Assembly (NCBI GenBank): GCA_905221605.1
Contig: CAJNDS010002388.1
Span: forward strand, 250,001 to 314,000
Origin: Symbiodinium natans
Taxonomy: Eukaryota; Sar; Dinophyceae; Suessiales; Symbiodiniaceae
Direction of reading: 5' to 3'
Length of the DNA: 64,000 bases
The translations under genes and the position numbers were made by a program. Shown piece by piece: positions 19,657 to 30,060 of the stretch. The number at the start of each line of letters is the position of its first letter. Within the stretch, counting starts at the first letter, position 1. The notes beneath the pieces were generated by a model. That model worked only from the letters and a program-made list of their open reading frames with translations, did not search any database and was not told where the DNA came from.

Positions 19657-20821
19657 TTTGTGTGTGTGTGTGATTTGTATGTATTCCTAACTAGGTCAGA
19701 ATGACACACGAGAATTATATTTGCAAGATTGGTGAGGAAGCCCTAAATCCTAAACCCTAAACCCTAAACTCCAAACTCCTTAAACCCTAAACCCAAAACT
19801 TCTGGGAAGCCAGGAGCGACGGCGGCAACTCCTGGATCATTGGGCGCGCGCCCAGGGGGGTCGAAAGATGTACGGCCTTTTGGGGTTTTCTTGGGGGGCT
19901 CGGAGGGTTAAAGGGAGCTTTTGGGTTTAGGGTTTCGGGTTTAGGGCTCAGGGTTCAGGGTTGAGGGTCGAGGGTTCAGGGTTCGCGGTTGAGGGTTCAG
20001 GGCCTGTTATGGCCACACTCCGTACTCTGGGTTCCTTTGGGGGAATCTCGGACAGTCGCTTCGAGCCCTGAGCATCCCAAGCCAAAGAGAACCAACATAG
20101 CACCACAACGTTTAGGGTTTGGGGTTTGGGGTTTAGGGTTGTTCATGACAACAGCTACAAAGCGCAGGTGGCTCACCTTCCGACATAGTTTCCAAGCGAG
20201 GTTCAGGGTTTAGTGGATGGCAGGACTTCCCACTTGCTGCAATCAGGAGTTCACTTGCCGCTGCCCCCGCTGTGAAGCTGAGGCTGTTGGGGGGGGGGGG
20301 GGGACCTGGGCTACGCTGAGCTGTTGGTGAGGACTTGTGGAGGGGATTGTTCAGCGATACACAGAATAGAATTGAGGGTTCTTGTGTTCCTCTTGCCCCT
20401 CCCCCAGATGTACTGAGTCTTACAGAGCGATGCCAAACATTTAAGCCCTAAGCCCATCTTGTTTGTGTTGGCCTGCGTGCGCGCGTGGGGGTTCCTAAGG
20501 GGCTAAGGAGGATCCTAATCCCGGCTCCTGGGTTTGTGCAACCCTAAACCCTAAACCCTAAACCCTAAACCCTAAACCCTAAACCCTAAACCCTAAACTG
20601 GAAGAGGTACTCTTCGCACATGTCGAGCCTTTTCTAAGCAACCCTAAACCCCAAACCCCACACCCCAAACTCCGAACCCCGAACCCTAAAACCTAAACCC
20701 ACCTTACATCGTGCTTAGCAGGCGATCCCTTGGAACTTAGCCACAAGCTCGCCCGGACCCTCTTGCGCAAAGCCGCAGCCCTCGCGCGGCAGGGCGGTCC
20801 ACCGAAGGCACCCGAGCCCAG
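16379..20821 (+). CDS. SET-domain protein lysine methyltransferase, SMYD-like
   Basis: Ten exons chain in phase: 16379-16419, 17140-17207, 18108-18139, 18332-18372, 18447-18486, 18816-18863, 19814-19843, 20247-20282, 20607-20637, 20722-20821. Donors are GC except GT at 18373. The product runs QLNGFRFNV, ALFDKISRLNHSCRPNV, TITAISDIAEGEELNISYL, ERRRQLLDHWEFTCRCPRC and a helical part (SHKLARTLLRKAAALARQ). NHSCRPN and GEELNISYL are the hallmark AdoMet-binding and catalytic SET motifs. The CRCPRC cluster after a tryptophan is the post-SET zinc site. The family methylates lysines on histones or other proteins. N-terminal exons (including any MYND finger) and the end were not resolved. Introns hold telomeric arrays and MITEs. 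Confidence 0.8.
16436..16536. mobile_element. MITE family B copy
   Basis: The ends read ACTGTTTGCTTAAAGAACCC and GGGATTCTTAAGCAATTA as an inverted pair, with an AT-rich core. Family copies are at 18691-18799, 21062-21170, 32926-33040 and 41450-41570. This copy begins 16 bp after the GC donor of a SET exon. Confidence 0.85.
16670..16800. mobile_element. Dispersed element with ends like GGGACCAAACG / CCCCAAGGT
   Basis: The element is an imperfect palindrome: ACCTCGGGGACCAAACGACTCC at the left pairs with GGGGTCATGTGGTCCCCAAGGT at the right. Related copies or parts occur near 3390-3530, 16975-17060, 21885-21970, 22450-22535, 37010-37100, 53820-53935 and 56100-56275. Confidence 0.65.
17249..17455 (+). 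repeat. Eight-base telomere-variant array (CCCCTAAA)n
   Basis: About 25 units of CCCCTAAA, with a few CCCCAAA and CACCTAAA variants. It differs from the surrounding CCCTAAA arrays by one extra C per unit and lies in the SET-gene intron 17208-18107. Confidence 0.93.
17556..17662. mobile_element. MITE family C copy
   Basis: The left end GGGGCCGGGTAGTTCACC and right end GGGCTAGGGGATTCGGCCCC are imperfect inverted repeats. The core carries AATCCTATTACAAAT. Copies are at 36620-36703, 40099-40256 (with inserted sequence) and 50550-50665. Confidence 0.8.
17757..17866. mobile_element. MITE family D copy
   Basis: The left end is CTAGGTAGGCCCGTGG and the right end is GGCCATCCTAG, with GGTTTAAGAGG in the middle. 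Copies are at 23485-23600 and 41784-41917. Confidence 0.75.
18691..18799. mobile_element. MITE family B copy
   Basis: ACTATTTGCTGAAGAACCCC at the left pairs with GGGGGTTGTTAAGCAATTAGT at the right. It ends 17 bp upstream of the SET exon 18816-18863. Confidence 0.85.
19060..19500 (+). repeat. GC-rich minisatellite, about seven copies
   Basis: The unit of roughly 60-80 bp is CCCCAACCACACCCACACCACAGGGG, then GCGCGGGGTTATTAAACCTTAAACCCT. Copies start near 19067, 19133, 19229, 19291, 19350, 19410 and 19478. Single related units recur at 46826 and 47008. Confidence 0.85.
19508..19670 (+). repeat. Poly-G / GGATACCATGGGGG / (AT)n composite element
   Basis: Long G runs flank GGATACCATGGGGG and are followed by a 14-unit AT repeat and a TG run. 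The same block occurs at 47038-47195, and inverted at 46590-46665. The three copies argue for a dispersed element and not only local slippage. Confidence 0.7.
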
Positions 20822-20837
20822 GCGCCTTCTTGCGGCT

Positions 20838-23420
20838 CAGGGTCATTTTGGGTTTAGGATTTGGGGTTTAGGGTTTGGGGTTAAGGGTTTAGGGCTTGGG
20901 GTTTAGGGTTTTAGGGTTTAGGGTTTTAGGGTTTTGGGTTTGGGGTTCGGGGTTTGGGCCTTCAGGTTTAAAGGGCGAGGGCAAGAAGCAGACGCAGCTC
21001 GCAACACAAAGATGGCCCCAGCTCTTGTTGCTCTGAGACCTTCTTACACACTTAAGCTTGATTACTGCTTGCTTAAGAGACCCCCAAAGAAAAAACTTAT
21101 TCTTCCTCATAAATAAGAGTAACATAGGGAGCACAGTCTATCATTTTTGGGGGTTCTACAGCAAATAGTGCCTGATGAGTCGATTCTTCGGGGTTTTCTT
21201 GGTAGCGCAGTGGTACCCTTTGCCCTTTTTTTGGTTCTGGGTTCCCTATATTAAGTAACCAACACAAGAAAGGGTTGGTCTTTGCTGCATGTACTTGGAA
21301 GCCTTCAAACCTGCTGGTTCTCAATGCTGCTTCGTGGTTCTTAGTGGAAAACTGGGGATTAGGCTAGAGGGATACCTACAGAGAGAATAGCAAGGTACCC
21401 ATACTTCCCCAATCCACAATCCGGACCTAAGAACTACGAAGTCAACCACCAAACCCTAAACCTACAACCTAACACCCTACACCCTGAACCCTAAACCCTA
21501 AAACCCTAAACCCTAAGCCTTAAGCCCTAAACCCTAAACCCTAAAACCAACTGACCCCGCAGGCCGACCCCGGTCCAAGTTGCAACGCCGCCCTTGCACG
21601 AGGCGATGGGGTGTTTTGTTTAAACCTTAAGAACTCCAAAGACACCAGGGTTTAGAGTTTAGGGTTCAAGGTTTAGGTTTTTAGGGTTTAGGGTTTAGAG
21701 TTTAGGGTTTTGAACTCGTACCTTGCTTGTTGTAGGGTACCTAAGAATCCTGCAAGGGGTTCACTAGTAGTAACCTACACAAAAGAAGGCTTTGGGTTCT
21801 TGAAAAGGCTGCCAAGCGGCTTGTCTGCATGAGCGCCGGCGCTTCAGCACAACCTTGGGGCGCCAAATGATCTCAACAAAAAATGGTGCAATACACCCTA
21901 CACGACCATAATCCTGTTTACGGTATCTGAACCCTAAACCTTTTAGGGCTCATTTTTGGTCCTTAAGGTTGCAAAAAGCCCTGAAAACCCCCTACTAAGC
22001 TCTGAAGAAGCTCAGTGGCTTGACGGTGTCCACATCCTCTGTGCTGTGCCTGGCACCAACATAACCAGGCCCCGGCCTATAGGTTTAGGGTTTAGGGTTT
22101 AGGGTTTAGGGTTAGGGTTTGGGGTTTATGGTTTAGGGTTTAGGGTTTAGGGTTTGGGGTTTGGGGGTTTAGGGTTTAGGGGACCCACCAGACACGTCTA
22201 TCGCCTGTAATGTAACGCAACGTTACCTTTGTAACATCCTGAACCCTAAGCCCTGAACCCTAAACCCTTCTAGCCCGAAACCCTAAACCCTTAACCCTTA
22301 AACCACCCTGAACCCTAGAACTCCCTTGGAGGCCTCCGCTGCAGACGACGGCGACTCCTCGTCCCAAGGCTGCGGTTTCGACGACCTAAGCTGCTTGGCT
22401 TGCTGCGCAAAGGTGGGACGGGTAACTCTTGCACGCTATTGCTGCGAACCTTAAGGACCGTATGAACCCTAAGAAGTTTAGGGTTTATATGCCCTATGAC
22501 CCCAATTTTCGGGGGTTCATTTCGTCCCTAAGGAACAAGTAGAGCCCTTACGGCCAGGCTCGAAGTTTTTCGCCGCCTGTCGTCATGCAGAACTCCGATT
22601 CGATTAAACCCGAAACCCTAAACCCTAAACCCCCGCCAAGGAGATCCAGACGACCCTCAGTGAGAGTTGCTGGTTGCTGCAGAGGGTACTATGGCGAGTC
22701 CTGAGGTTTGGGCGATATGGGCCTTCTCGCGTATAGCATTTACATGTTTCCCAGGAGACTGCAACGACAGTTTCCCTTACTGTCCTCAAGTAGGAGAAGG
22801 CCAAGCACAGGCATATTACAAGGGCAGGACGCGGAAGCTGGCCAGGTGTCCAAGTTTCAGGATACCTGTCAAGGAACGTGGCAGCACAGGCTGCCGGAGC
22901 AAGATGAAGGGCGCGTGGCATGGGACGTATCGTTGGGATGTCGCTTCACAAAGTCTGGATAGATCCTCCCAGCCCCCCCTCCCCCCCCACAAGGGGTTGA
23001 GGTGTTGGGCACCCTAACAACCCGAGGAACCCAGCACATCCTGCAGAGCCCTCGCGCCTTCGCTGCTCTTTCACCAGTCACCCTGTGCGCGCGCGCTGTG
23101 CGGCTCTTAAAAGATGCCCGGGTGCCAGCGCGCCCATGAACTTTTGGGGGTTGGAACAGATTTTCGAGTTCGAGGGGCCCCTAAACACCCTAAACCCTAA
23201 GCCGTAGACATGCAATTTTGTAGAGGGCTGCTGCTGTGGGCTCCACGCTTCGGAGTTTCCTTCAGCCAGTCTCCGACGCTAAAAGCTAAACCGGGAAGCC
23301 CCTCAAAAATCTTCGCCGGTTCTTGCATCGGGGCTAGGTGGAGCAGGGGTTGGGGTGTGTAGGTGGTTGACGCCTGGCCTCTCCTCCCCTCAACACTAAC
23401 CCCTGAAGCCATTGATGTGA
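20838..23420 (+). other. Region between SET and synthetase exons with unassigned exon-like pieces
   Basis: TTTAGGG arrays at 20847-20950 and 22082-22180 and a family B MITE (21062-21170) are present. Open, coding-like pieces are near 21561-21652 (ADPGPSCNAALARGDG), 21988-22063 (SEEAQWLDGVHILC), 22331-22412 (SQGCGFDDLSCLACCAK), 22636-22680 (EIQTTLSESCWLLQ) and 23010-23135 (SPRAFAALSPVTLCARAV). Some may be C-terminal SET exons. None has a recognised domain or a fixed junction. Confidence 0.4.
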
Positions 23421-23421
23421 G

Positions 23422-26400
23422 TGCTGAGGGTGGCAAGTGGCCTTTGTGGCTCTCACCACGACAGTGCCTGATCTGCACAGAATGCTAGGTAGGCCTTTGG
23501 GACTCTTTAAAAAAATTCAGTTATTGGGTTTAAGAGGATCATATTCAGGAATATTTTTTCAACAGGGTTTGGGTTTTAAGGGCCATCCTAGAATTTCGAG
23601 AGCCCACGAAGCTCAAGGGTTGTGGTTCTTGCGCTCAGGCCCAAGAACTCCGCCGTAGAAGCTCACAGTTTGAGCCCTCAAAAAAAGTTCCATGTTGAGC
23701 TCAGGGAAGAAATCCCTAAACTCTGAGCCCTAAACCCATTGTCTTACTGGATGGTAGCCCATCCAAGTGGCCAAGTGTATCCCTGAACCCTACAATCTAA
23801 ACCCCAAAACAGATTTATTTGACGTGAGCAGCTTTTCTTGAACCTGCAAATTCGCAGAAACTTCAAAAGAAACCTACAAGTAGTATTCTATTATGGCCCG
23901 TATATAAGTAAACAAGAATACCCCCCAACAAAAACCCTGTTATCCTCCCCAAGACCCCGGTATTACACTTCACCCTCAAAACTGTGCCTGGCCAGTGGAT
24001 TCGAGGGTCCCTCAGGTTTGGAGACTGTTGAAGGCTCCAAAAGCAAGTCCGTCAAATGGGGGTTTCCGAAAATAGGGGTGCCCTTTTTTAGGGTTTTCCC
24101 TTTAAGGGAGATTCTAGTCTAATTGGCTTTGGCAAATATCCATCTGCGTTTCCCAAAGCCAAGGTGCATGGTCGTGCCCGTCTCCGACGACGCCTTCGAG
24201 CGACCCGGATTCTCGATATTATGGGTGCCCCCTTTCTACCCTTTTTGGGATCCGTGGTTCCCTCACTTCAAAGTAGCCCTAAACCCTAAACCCTAAAACC
24301 CTAAACCCTAAAACCCTAAAACCCTAACCCCAAGCCCTGAACCCCCGATGAAAGAACTGCCCGCTGAAGGTATGCGACCTACGTCAAAGAGGCACTGCAT
24401 TCGCGCGGCTTCCACGCCCTTCGGCTGAGCAGCTCTCTTGCTGGCCTTTATGGTAACATATACATATGGGATAGTGTATATACATACACACACAGGTGCG
24501 GACACATACGTCTGGGTTTGCGCGTTAGATCTACACTGCAAACCTGCCGCCATGCAACAATCGAGGCTCTAGATATGCTGTCCACGATCCTTCAGAGGAG
24601 ACCCCGAAAGGGCCTCTTAGAGAGAAGGGTTTAGGATTGCGATGCTCCCCCTTTTGTGAACAGTCCTTGGGATTTTCGTACCCCCTATGATAATCCCTAT
24701 GAAAGACTATGGGTATAAGGAGGAACATCCCAAGTTTAGGAGATGTAGGCTTCAAAGGTACCTTTTGAACCCTCCACTCAACTTGGCGCCTGCCAACCCA
24801 AGTACTCTTCGCGACCTGACTTGCCAATCCCTGAACTGGGGACTCGGACTCTACAGGCTCCGGACCACCCCTAGGACCCGGAGTAGGCCTTTTTTCCTCT
24901 TTTTTTCGGGTTCGGGTCCCTTCTAATCACCCTTAAACCAAAAAGGGTACTCTGTTTATTCCTAGCTTGCTCCGAGAATCCAAAAAGTAGAAGCCCCAAA
25001 TAGTGCCCCTGTACTACCATTGCTTTGTGACGTGGAGATCCGTAGGACACCTTTTCAACAAACCCAGACCTGCTGCCAAGACGTTTATCAGTTGAGGTGG
25101 TTATCACAAAAAGAACCCTCTAGCCTCTGGGGTTCTTAGCTCCCCCCAAGAAAGAGAGTCGGCCTGGGGTTCTTAAACCCCCTCTAGCCTCTAGGGTTCT
25201 TAGGTAACCTCAATAAGAGTCGGCCTTCGGTTCACACGTTTCCTGTGGTTGGAGTACCGTTGTCAGGTCGAAGTCAACTTGGGCCTGGAGCCTAAGACTT
25301 GCGACAGCGCGACCTCGGGATTAGGAGATCTTCAGGGTTTAGGGTTTAGGGTTTGGGGTTTAGGGTTTAGGGTTTAGGGTTCAGGGTTTAGGGTTTGGGG
25401 TTTAGGGTTTAGGGATGCTGCGGGGTGTCAGGTGACCCTCTATGAGCTTCCTGAAGCACTCCTGTGTTTCTTGCTTCGACTCTTGTACCCCAGCTGCGGG
25501 ATGGACTCCTATCGGGCTGCATACGAGGCTGCAGGACCCCATAGTTTTAGGGTTTAGGGTTTAGGGTTTAGGGTTTAGGGTTTAGGTTTAGGGTTTAGGG
25601 TTTAGGGTTTAGGGTTTAGGGTTTAGGGAATTCGGAACGTGAACCCTTATAATGAAGCAACACATCGCATAGCTGAAGCATTGAAACGAAAAGTCCTAGA
25701 TTAACAGCCGTCTACACATCACGGGACACGACGCAGCTTCTGTGCTGACTACAGTTCTTCTCCACAAGTCGCCGCCCATGACCCGTCCCATGACTCACTT
25801 GCTTAGCTTGTTGGCGGCTGAAGGGGGTTTAAGGTTTAGGGTTTAGGGTTTAGGGTTTAGGGTGGAGGGGAAGGAGTAGCAATCGGGTGCTTTGCGGCCC
25901 ACTGTCCGAAGTGGCTTTGGTTACTTGGTGTGAGCTCTTAGATCATCCCTTGACTGTTTCTCCGTGCCGGTTGTGGCACCAGACCAGAGACCACGAGCAT
26001 GCAGTATGTACTCAACCCGAAATCCTAAACCCTAAGACTCTTGTGGAGAACCTTGAACTCAGCCCCGGAACCATGTTTCCCTAGCGCAGAAGGGTCCAGT
26101 TTCTGTTGCAGAGGTGACGACAGACTGAACAAGAAAGTGCGCGATGCGCAGGCATGGGTAGGTTTGCACGTTCTGTAGTCCTTCAAGGGGGGGTTTCCGA
26201 AAATAGGTGTACCCTGTTTGGGGGGTTCCTTTAAGGGGATTCTTGTTTATTTGGGGTATCAAGGGGGTACCCCTATTTTGGGAAATACCCACGTAGATTT
26301 CAGGGCCTGACATCTTGGTTTATGGCAGAGGCAACCCTCGTGTTTTGTAAGTTGCATGATTCGTTGCCTTGTGCTGCAAGCATCGAAACGAGCCCAACAC

Positions 26401-28085
26401 CGAGCCACCCCCCGCTAAGGCCTACTACTAGGGTTTAGGGTTTAGGGTTTAGGGTTTAGGGTTTAGGGTTTAGGGTTGCTGCACTGTCAGGTTGGTGTTG
26501 TAGCTTTGTGTGGCAGGTGGCCCAGTTCAACTACATCCTCGTTGTGGGCCGGCGCCTTTCTTTCGCCTCTGCAAGAAGTCCCCAGAGTCCCCGACAACTG
26601 TGATCCTAAACCCTAAACCCGAAACCCTAAACCCTAAACCCTAAAAATCTGAGCTTCGCGGTTTCAGGGGCTGCGTATGACGAGAGCTTTTCGATCCCGG
26701 AACCCTTGGCCGGCGAGTCCGAAGTGCGCATAATATAGGGGTTGGGATCATTACTAGTATTCCCATATGATCCCTTTATAGTTATACCAGAATAGCCCCG
26801 AAACCCTATGCCAATTTGTTAAGGCCCCTAAAGCACGTCGGCTCCAAAGTGGAACAAGGCATCTATCTGAGGCCCCAGCATGCCTAAGAGTTAAGCATAG
26901 ACCTGAGTATCCCGGGCTTGTAGGGATTATAGCAGCATAGGGTCTATGATCCCAACGCCAGGGTTCTAGAAGGTGTCCTTCGGACTTCAGGGCCCTAAAC
27001 TCTAAACCCTAACCTCTGTAGCTTTCGCGGCTTGCACTTTCGACTTGACAGCCTAAGCGTGCAAGCAGACTATAGAGGATCGGAGAGCATGTCAAGAGTG
27101 TATAGGGTTCAGAGTTCAGAGTTGAGGGTTTTTGAATTTCTCACGATCCAAAGGTCAGAACGAGGAGGAAGAAACAGCCGTGAACATTCGCGCGAGGGGT
27201 GTGCCGCGGCCTTTGTCACAGGGCTGTGCAAACTTAGCTTGAAAGCTTGGAGCGTAGGGGAGGGGGGCGCAATCTCAGTCTTCTTCATGCAGGCCCTTCT
27301 ACCGATACTTTGTCAGGATGCATGAAATCTACAAAACACGTCCCAAGCAAACCCGACGAAAGGCCAAAGCCGCCTACCAAGGGGTCCAGGGTTTCGAGTT
27401 TATAGGGTTCCCCTTCTACCCCCCTCCCACCCCACCACTACCTCCCCCCCTACTACCCCCCTACCCCCCACTACCCCCCCTCTTGAAATTCTTCGGGTGC
27501 TTGTTGTGCTTTGGGCAGTGTAGCCCCCAAACCCCACCCATGCTGCCACTGTATTCTACCTATCAGACGCAATATAACTATATAGCTATGATTTTTATAC
27601 TTATCATATTTACTATAACTAAAAAACGCTACTATGCTTTTACTTCTCATAATTATCTATAACTATAATTACAGCTAGTACATCTTCCTCAAATTATGAC
27701 GAATGGTATCGTCAGTACAAACCCTAAACCCTAAACCCGAAACCCGACACCCTAAACCCTAAACCCTAAACCCTAAACCCTAAACCCTAAACCCTAAACC
27801 CTAAACCCTAAACCCTAAACCCTAAACCCTAAACCCTAAACCCTAAACCCTAAACCCTAAACCCTAAACCCTAAACCCTAAACCCTAAACCCTAAACCCT
27901 AAACCCTAAACCCTAAACCCTAAACCCTAAACCCTAAACCCTAAACCCTAAACCCTAAACCCTAAACCCTAAACCCTAAACCCTAAACCCAAGCCAGCGA
28001 CAGCAGGAAGCGGCCGCTTGGCACCAAGAGCCTCGAGGAGTTCATCCAGCAGCTGGAGGACTGCTCGAAGCGCACCCCCCTTCAG
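23422..28085 (+). CDS. TARS: Threonyl-tRNA synthetase, C-terminal exons (anticodon-binding domain)
   Basis: Exons 23422-23463, 24164-24199, 24370-24415, 25267-25282, 26114-26151, 26517-26547 and about 27154-27198 chain in phase. A last one runs from about 27994 or 28007 to 28085. The product reads [20 protein letters not shown], then YATYVKEALHSRGF, HVEVNLGDDRLNKKVRDAQ, VAQFNYILVVG, NEEEETAVNIRARG and LGTKSLEEFIQQLEDCS. These are the end of the catalytic core and the anticodon-binding domain of threonyl-tRNA synthetase, which charges tRNA-Thr for translation. One exon is only 16 bp. Donors are GC, except GT at 23464 and probably 27199. The final exon is packed between CCCTAAA (upstream) and TTTAGGG (downstream) arrays. 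Its stop may be the TAG of the telomeric array or lie in an unseen exon. Confidence 0.85.
23485..23600. mobile_element. MITE family D copy
   Basis: CTAGGTAGGCCTTTGG at the left and AAGGGCCATCCTAG at the right, with GGTTTAAGAGGATCATATTCAGGAATA inside. It serves as the unfilled comparison for the copy at 41784, which has a telomeric insertion at this inner site. Confidence 0.75.
24057..24157. mobile_element. MITE family H copy in a synthetase intron
   Basis: The left end GGGTTTCCGAAAATAGGGGT pairs with the right end ATATCCATCTGCGTTTCCC. The right end lies a few bases upstream of the acceptor CCAAG|G of the exon at 24164. Confidence 0.7.
24638..24733. mobile_element. MITE family A copy
   Basis: Family A has ends GGGATGTTCCCCCTTATAC and GTATAAGGGGGAACATCCC, with inner ACAGTCCTT and AAGGACTGT arms. 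This copy is diverged at the left (GATGCTCCCCCTTTTG). Confidence 0.75.
25111..25232 (+). repeat. Tandem duplication, unit about 65 bp
   Basis: The block CCTCTAGCCTCT(G/A)GGGTTCTTA..AAGAGAGTCGGCCT or ATAAGAGTCGGCCT occurs twice in a row within a synthetase intron. Confidence 0.75.
26187..26293. mobile_element. MITE family H copy
   Basis: GGGTTTCCGAAAATAGGTGTA at the left and TACCCCTATTTTGGGAAATACCC at the right form an inverted pair. It lies in the synthetase intron after the 26114-26151 exon. Confidence 0.8.
27720..27989 (-). repeat. Largest telomeric array in the window, about 38 CCCTAAA units
   Basis: Uninterrupted CCCTAAA units run from about 27750 after a few variant units. The array ends AACCCAAG directly at a candidate acceptor of the last synthetase exon. 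The matching TTTAGGG array begins at 28090, about 85-95 bp later. Confidence 0.97.
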
Positions 28086-28189
28086 GGGAGGTTTAGGGTT
28101 TAGGGTTTAGGGTTTAGGGTTTAGGGTTTAGGGTTTACGGATAAGGGATTAGGGTTTAGGGTTTAGGGTTTAGGGTTTAGGATTTAGGA

Positions 28190-30060
28190 TTTAGAGTATT
28201 TTGGGTACCTTCATGTGTACCCTTTAAGGGATTATCTAGGGTACCTTTTATATATACCCCCTTAAGACCCCCTTACTTGGCTTTCTTCTGGCTGGCTCTG
28301 AGGACTTGAACCTTTTGGATTATTGTAGAAACTGCGATAAGGAGCCTAAAAGTTAAGCTTTTAGAAGGGGTTCAGAAGTCAGCCAAGCTTAAGGGGGACT
28401 AAGTGAGGGTTTCAAAGGGTTTGAGAAACCATAGACCTGAGTATCTCAAGATTCTAGTAGGGATTATAGCAGCATAGGGTACATCACCCAACTCTAGGGT
28501 TCTTTTGGTGCCTAAGGACACGGGGGACGACTTCAGAGCCCTCAACTCTAAACCCTAATCCCTAAACCCTTATAAACCCTAAGCCCTCATAAATCCTAAA
28601 CCCTTATATGCCCTAAACCCTAAACCCCCCTTGTGTGCGGGGTCTTGGCCTTGATGTGCGCGGAGAAGTGGGGGCCTCTCAGTGTTAACAAATTGAGCAA
28701 GAACATTTTAGGAAGCTTAAACAGGCCCTTGAAACATGCATGCGTGTTATTGTATATAGGTATGTAGATGCAGTTAGCTATTCATGCTATTAGGAAGCTG
28801 GGAGAAGCCCTTGAGAACTCTAAGACTGGCAAAAACCCGCGTACCTAAAGCGCACAGAGAGAGAGGGAGCGAGAGAGAGAGAGAGAGAGAAAGACAAATA
28901 ACTAAGTAAATAATCCCTTCCCCCTAAGGCTAAAAAGCCCACCCCTCCCCACCCACCCCCCCGGTAATTCTAAAATTCCCGTCGGCCGGAAAGATACGCC
29001 TAAAAAAGCCAAAGAGATTCCCTAATTCAGCATTAAAAAACATTACAAGCACGAGTTAAACCCCAAAGCAGAAAACGAGAGAGATGTGGTAGTGACTGCG
29101 ACCACTGCAGAACAATGGCCATGCCACCAAGTCCCTCACAAGCCAAACAAGGCTCCCCTGACGAGTTGCAAGACGTTGGAACATCCTAACCCTTAAGCCC
29201 TAAACCCTAAAATCCTAGACCTTTAACCCCCTTACCCCTGAGCCATTCAAACCCTAAACCAAGCCACGAGCTTAGATCAGGCGATGTTGCGTAGGTAGGC
29301 CTTTACCTCTATGTCACCCGATTATAACCCAAAGAGACACATTGAGTTTTATTGGGCCCCAGGCAAACCCCAGCCCCGCCCTCCCTGGCCCTAGATCCCT
29401 CAACCCGACACCCTAAATCCTAGTTCCCTACTAGGAACCACTCAAGTTGTCTGGAGGAGGAGAACAACCCAAGGGCTCTCCAAAAGCCAAAGGCTCGGGC
29501 TCTTTGGGTTTAGCTTTTGGGTTTAGGGTTTAGGGATTCTAGGGTTTAGGTTTAGGGATTACAGGGCTTCGGAAACCGTTTGAGGACAGCTGCGGTTTCT
29601 TGCTGGCTTGAAAGGGGCTTCTGGGTTCCTCACTCTAGGATTGCCCTACACTTTGAAGCCCTAAACCCTTTGGCCCGTGCTCAAAGCAAGCTTAGTTCGT
29701 AGCCCAGTGGTAACCTTTACCTGTCTTTGGTTCTGGGTTCCCTTCTAAAGTAACCAACCCCGAATGGTCCACGTGCTACCAAGCTCATATCCGTTAGGGT
29801 CAACACCAGACCGGAAAGCCAAACCCACGTGAAGCGAAGGCTCATACGGATCGTGCTACTTGTACGTAGGACTGGGCAGGGTAGCTAACCCTAAGGCTCC
29901 AAGGACTCCTATTTAAGGTTTTTGGGTCCAAGGGCCCTACCTTCAAAAAGGTGGTACGTGTGAGGGGGGCCAGCACACTCCCAGATCTAGTGGCCACGCT
30001 AGCCGGTATTTATAAAGCCGCGCCACAGAATGAATCTGGCTCTCCTTCATTGTGTCAGGT
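28190..30060. other. Spacer with repeats and unassigned exon-like pieces
   Basis: It includes a dispersed unit at 28270-28400 (TTGGCTTTCTTCTGG..CAGCCAAG, shared with 44930-45055), a GAGA microsatellite (28857-28892) and a family E copy (29701-29775). Open pieces are near 28630-28690 and 29105-29180 (MAMPPSPSQAKQGSPDELQ). No function is recognised. Confidence 0.5.
29701..29775. mobile_element. MITE family E copy
   Basis: The left end GCCCAGTGGTAACC precedes GGTTCTGGGTTCCCTT..AAAGTAACCAACC. Related copies are at 21203-21265, 42090-42160 (partial), 50325-50437 and 52462-52555. Confidence 0.7.

Noticed and set aside
19999-20190. Two coding-like segments (LWPHSVLWVPLGESRT and HDNSYKAQ) as exons
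   Set aside because: The SET gene joins 19843 to 20247 with perfect motif continuity (DHW-EFTCRCPRC), so these lie inside an intron. This warns that open, GC-rich pieces alone are not proof of exons.
26325-26434. Open frame starting MAEATLVFCKLHDS as a gene start
   Set aside because: It lies in the intron between synthetase exons 26114-26151 and 26517-26547, which join in phase without it.
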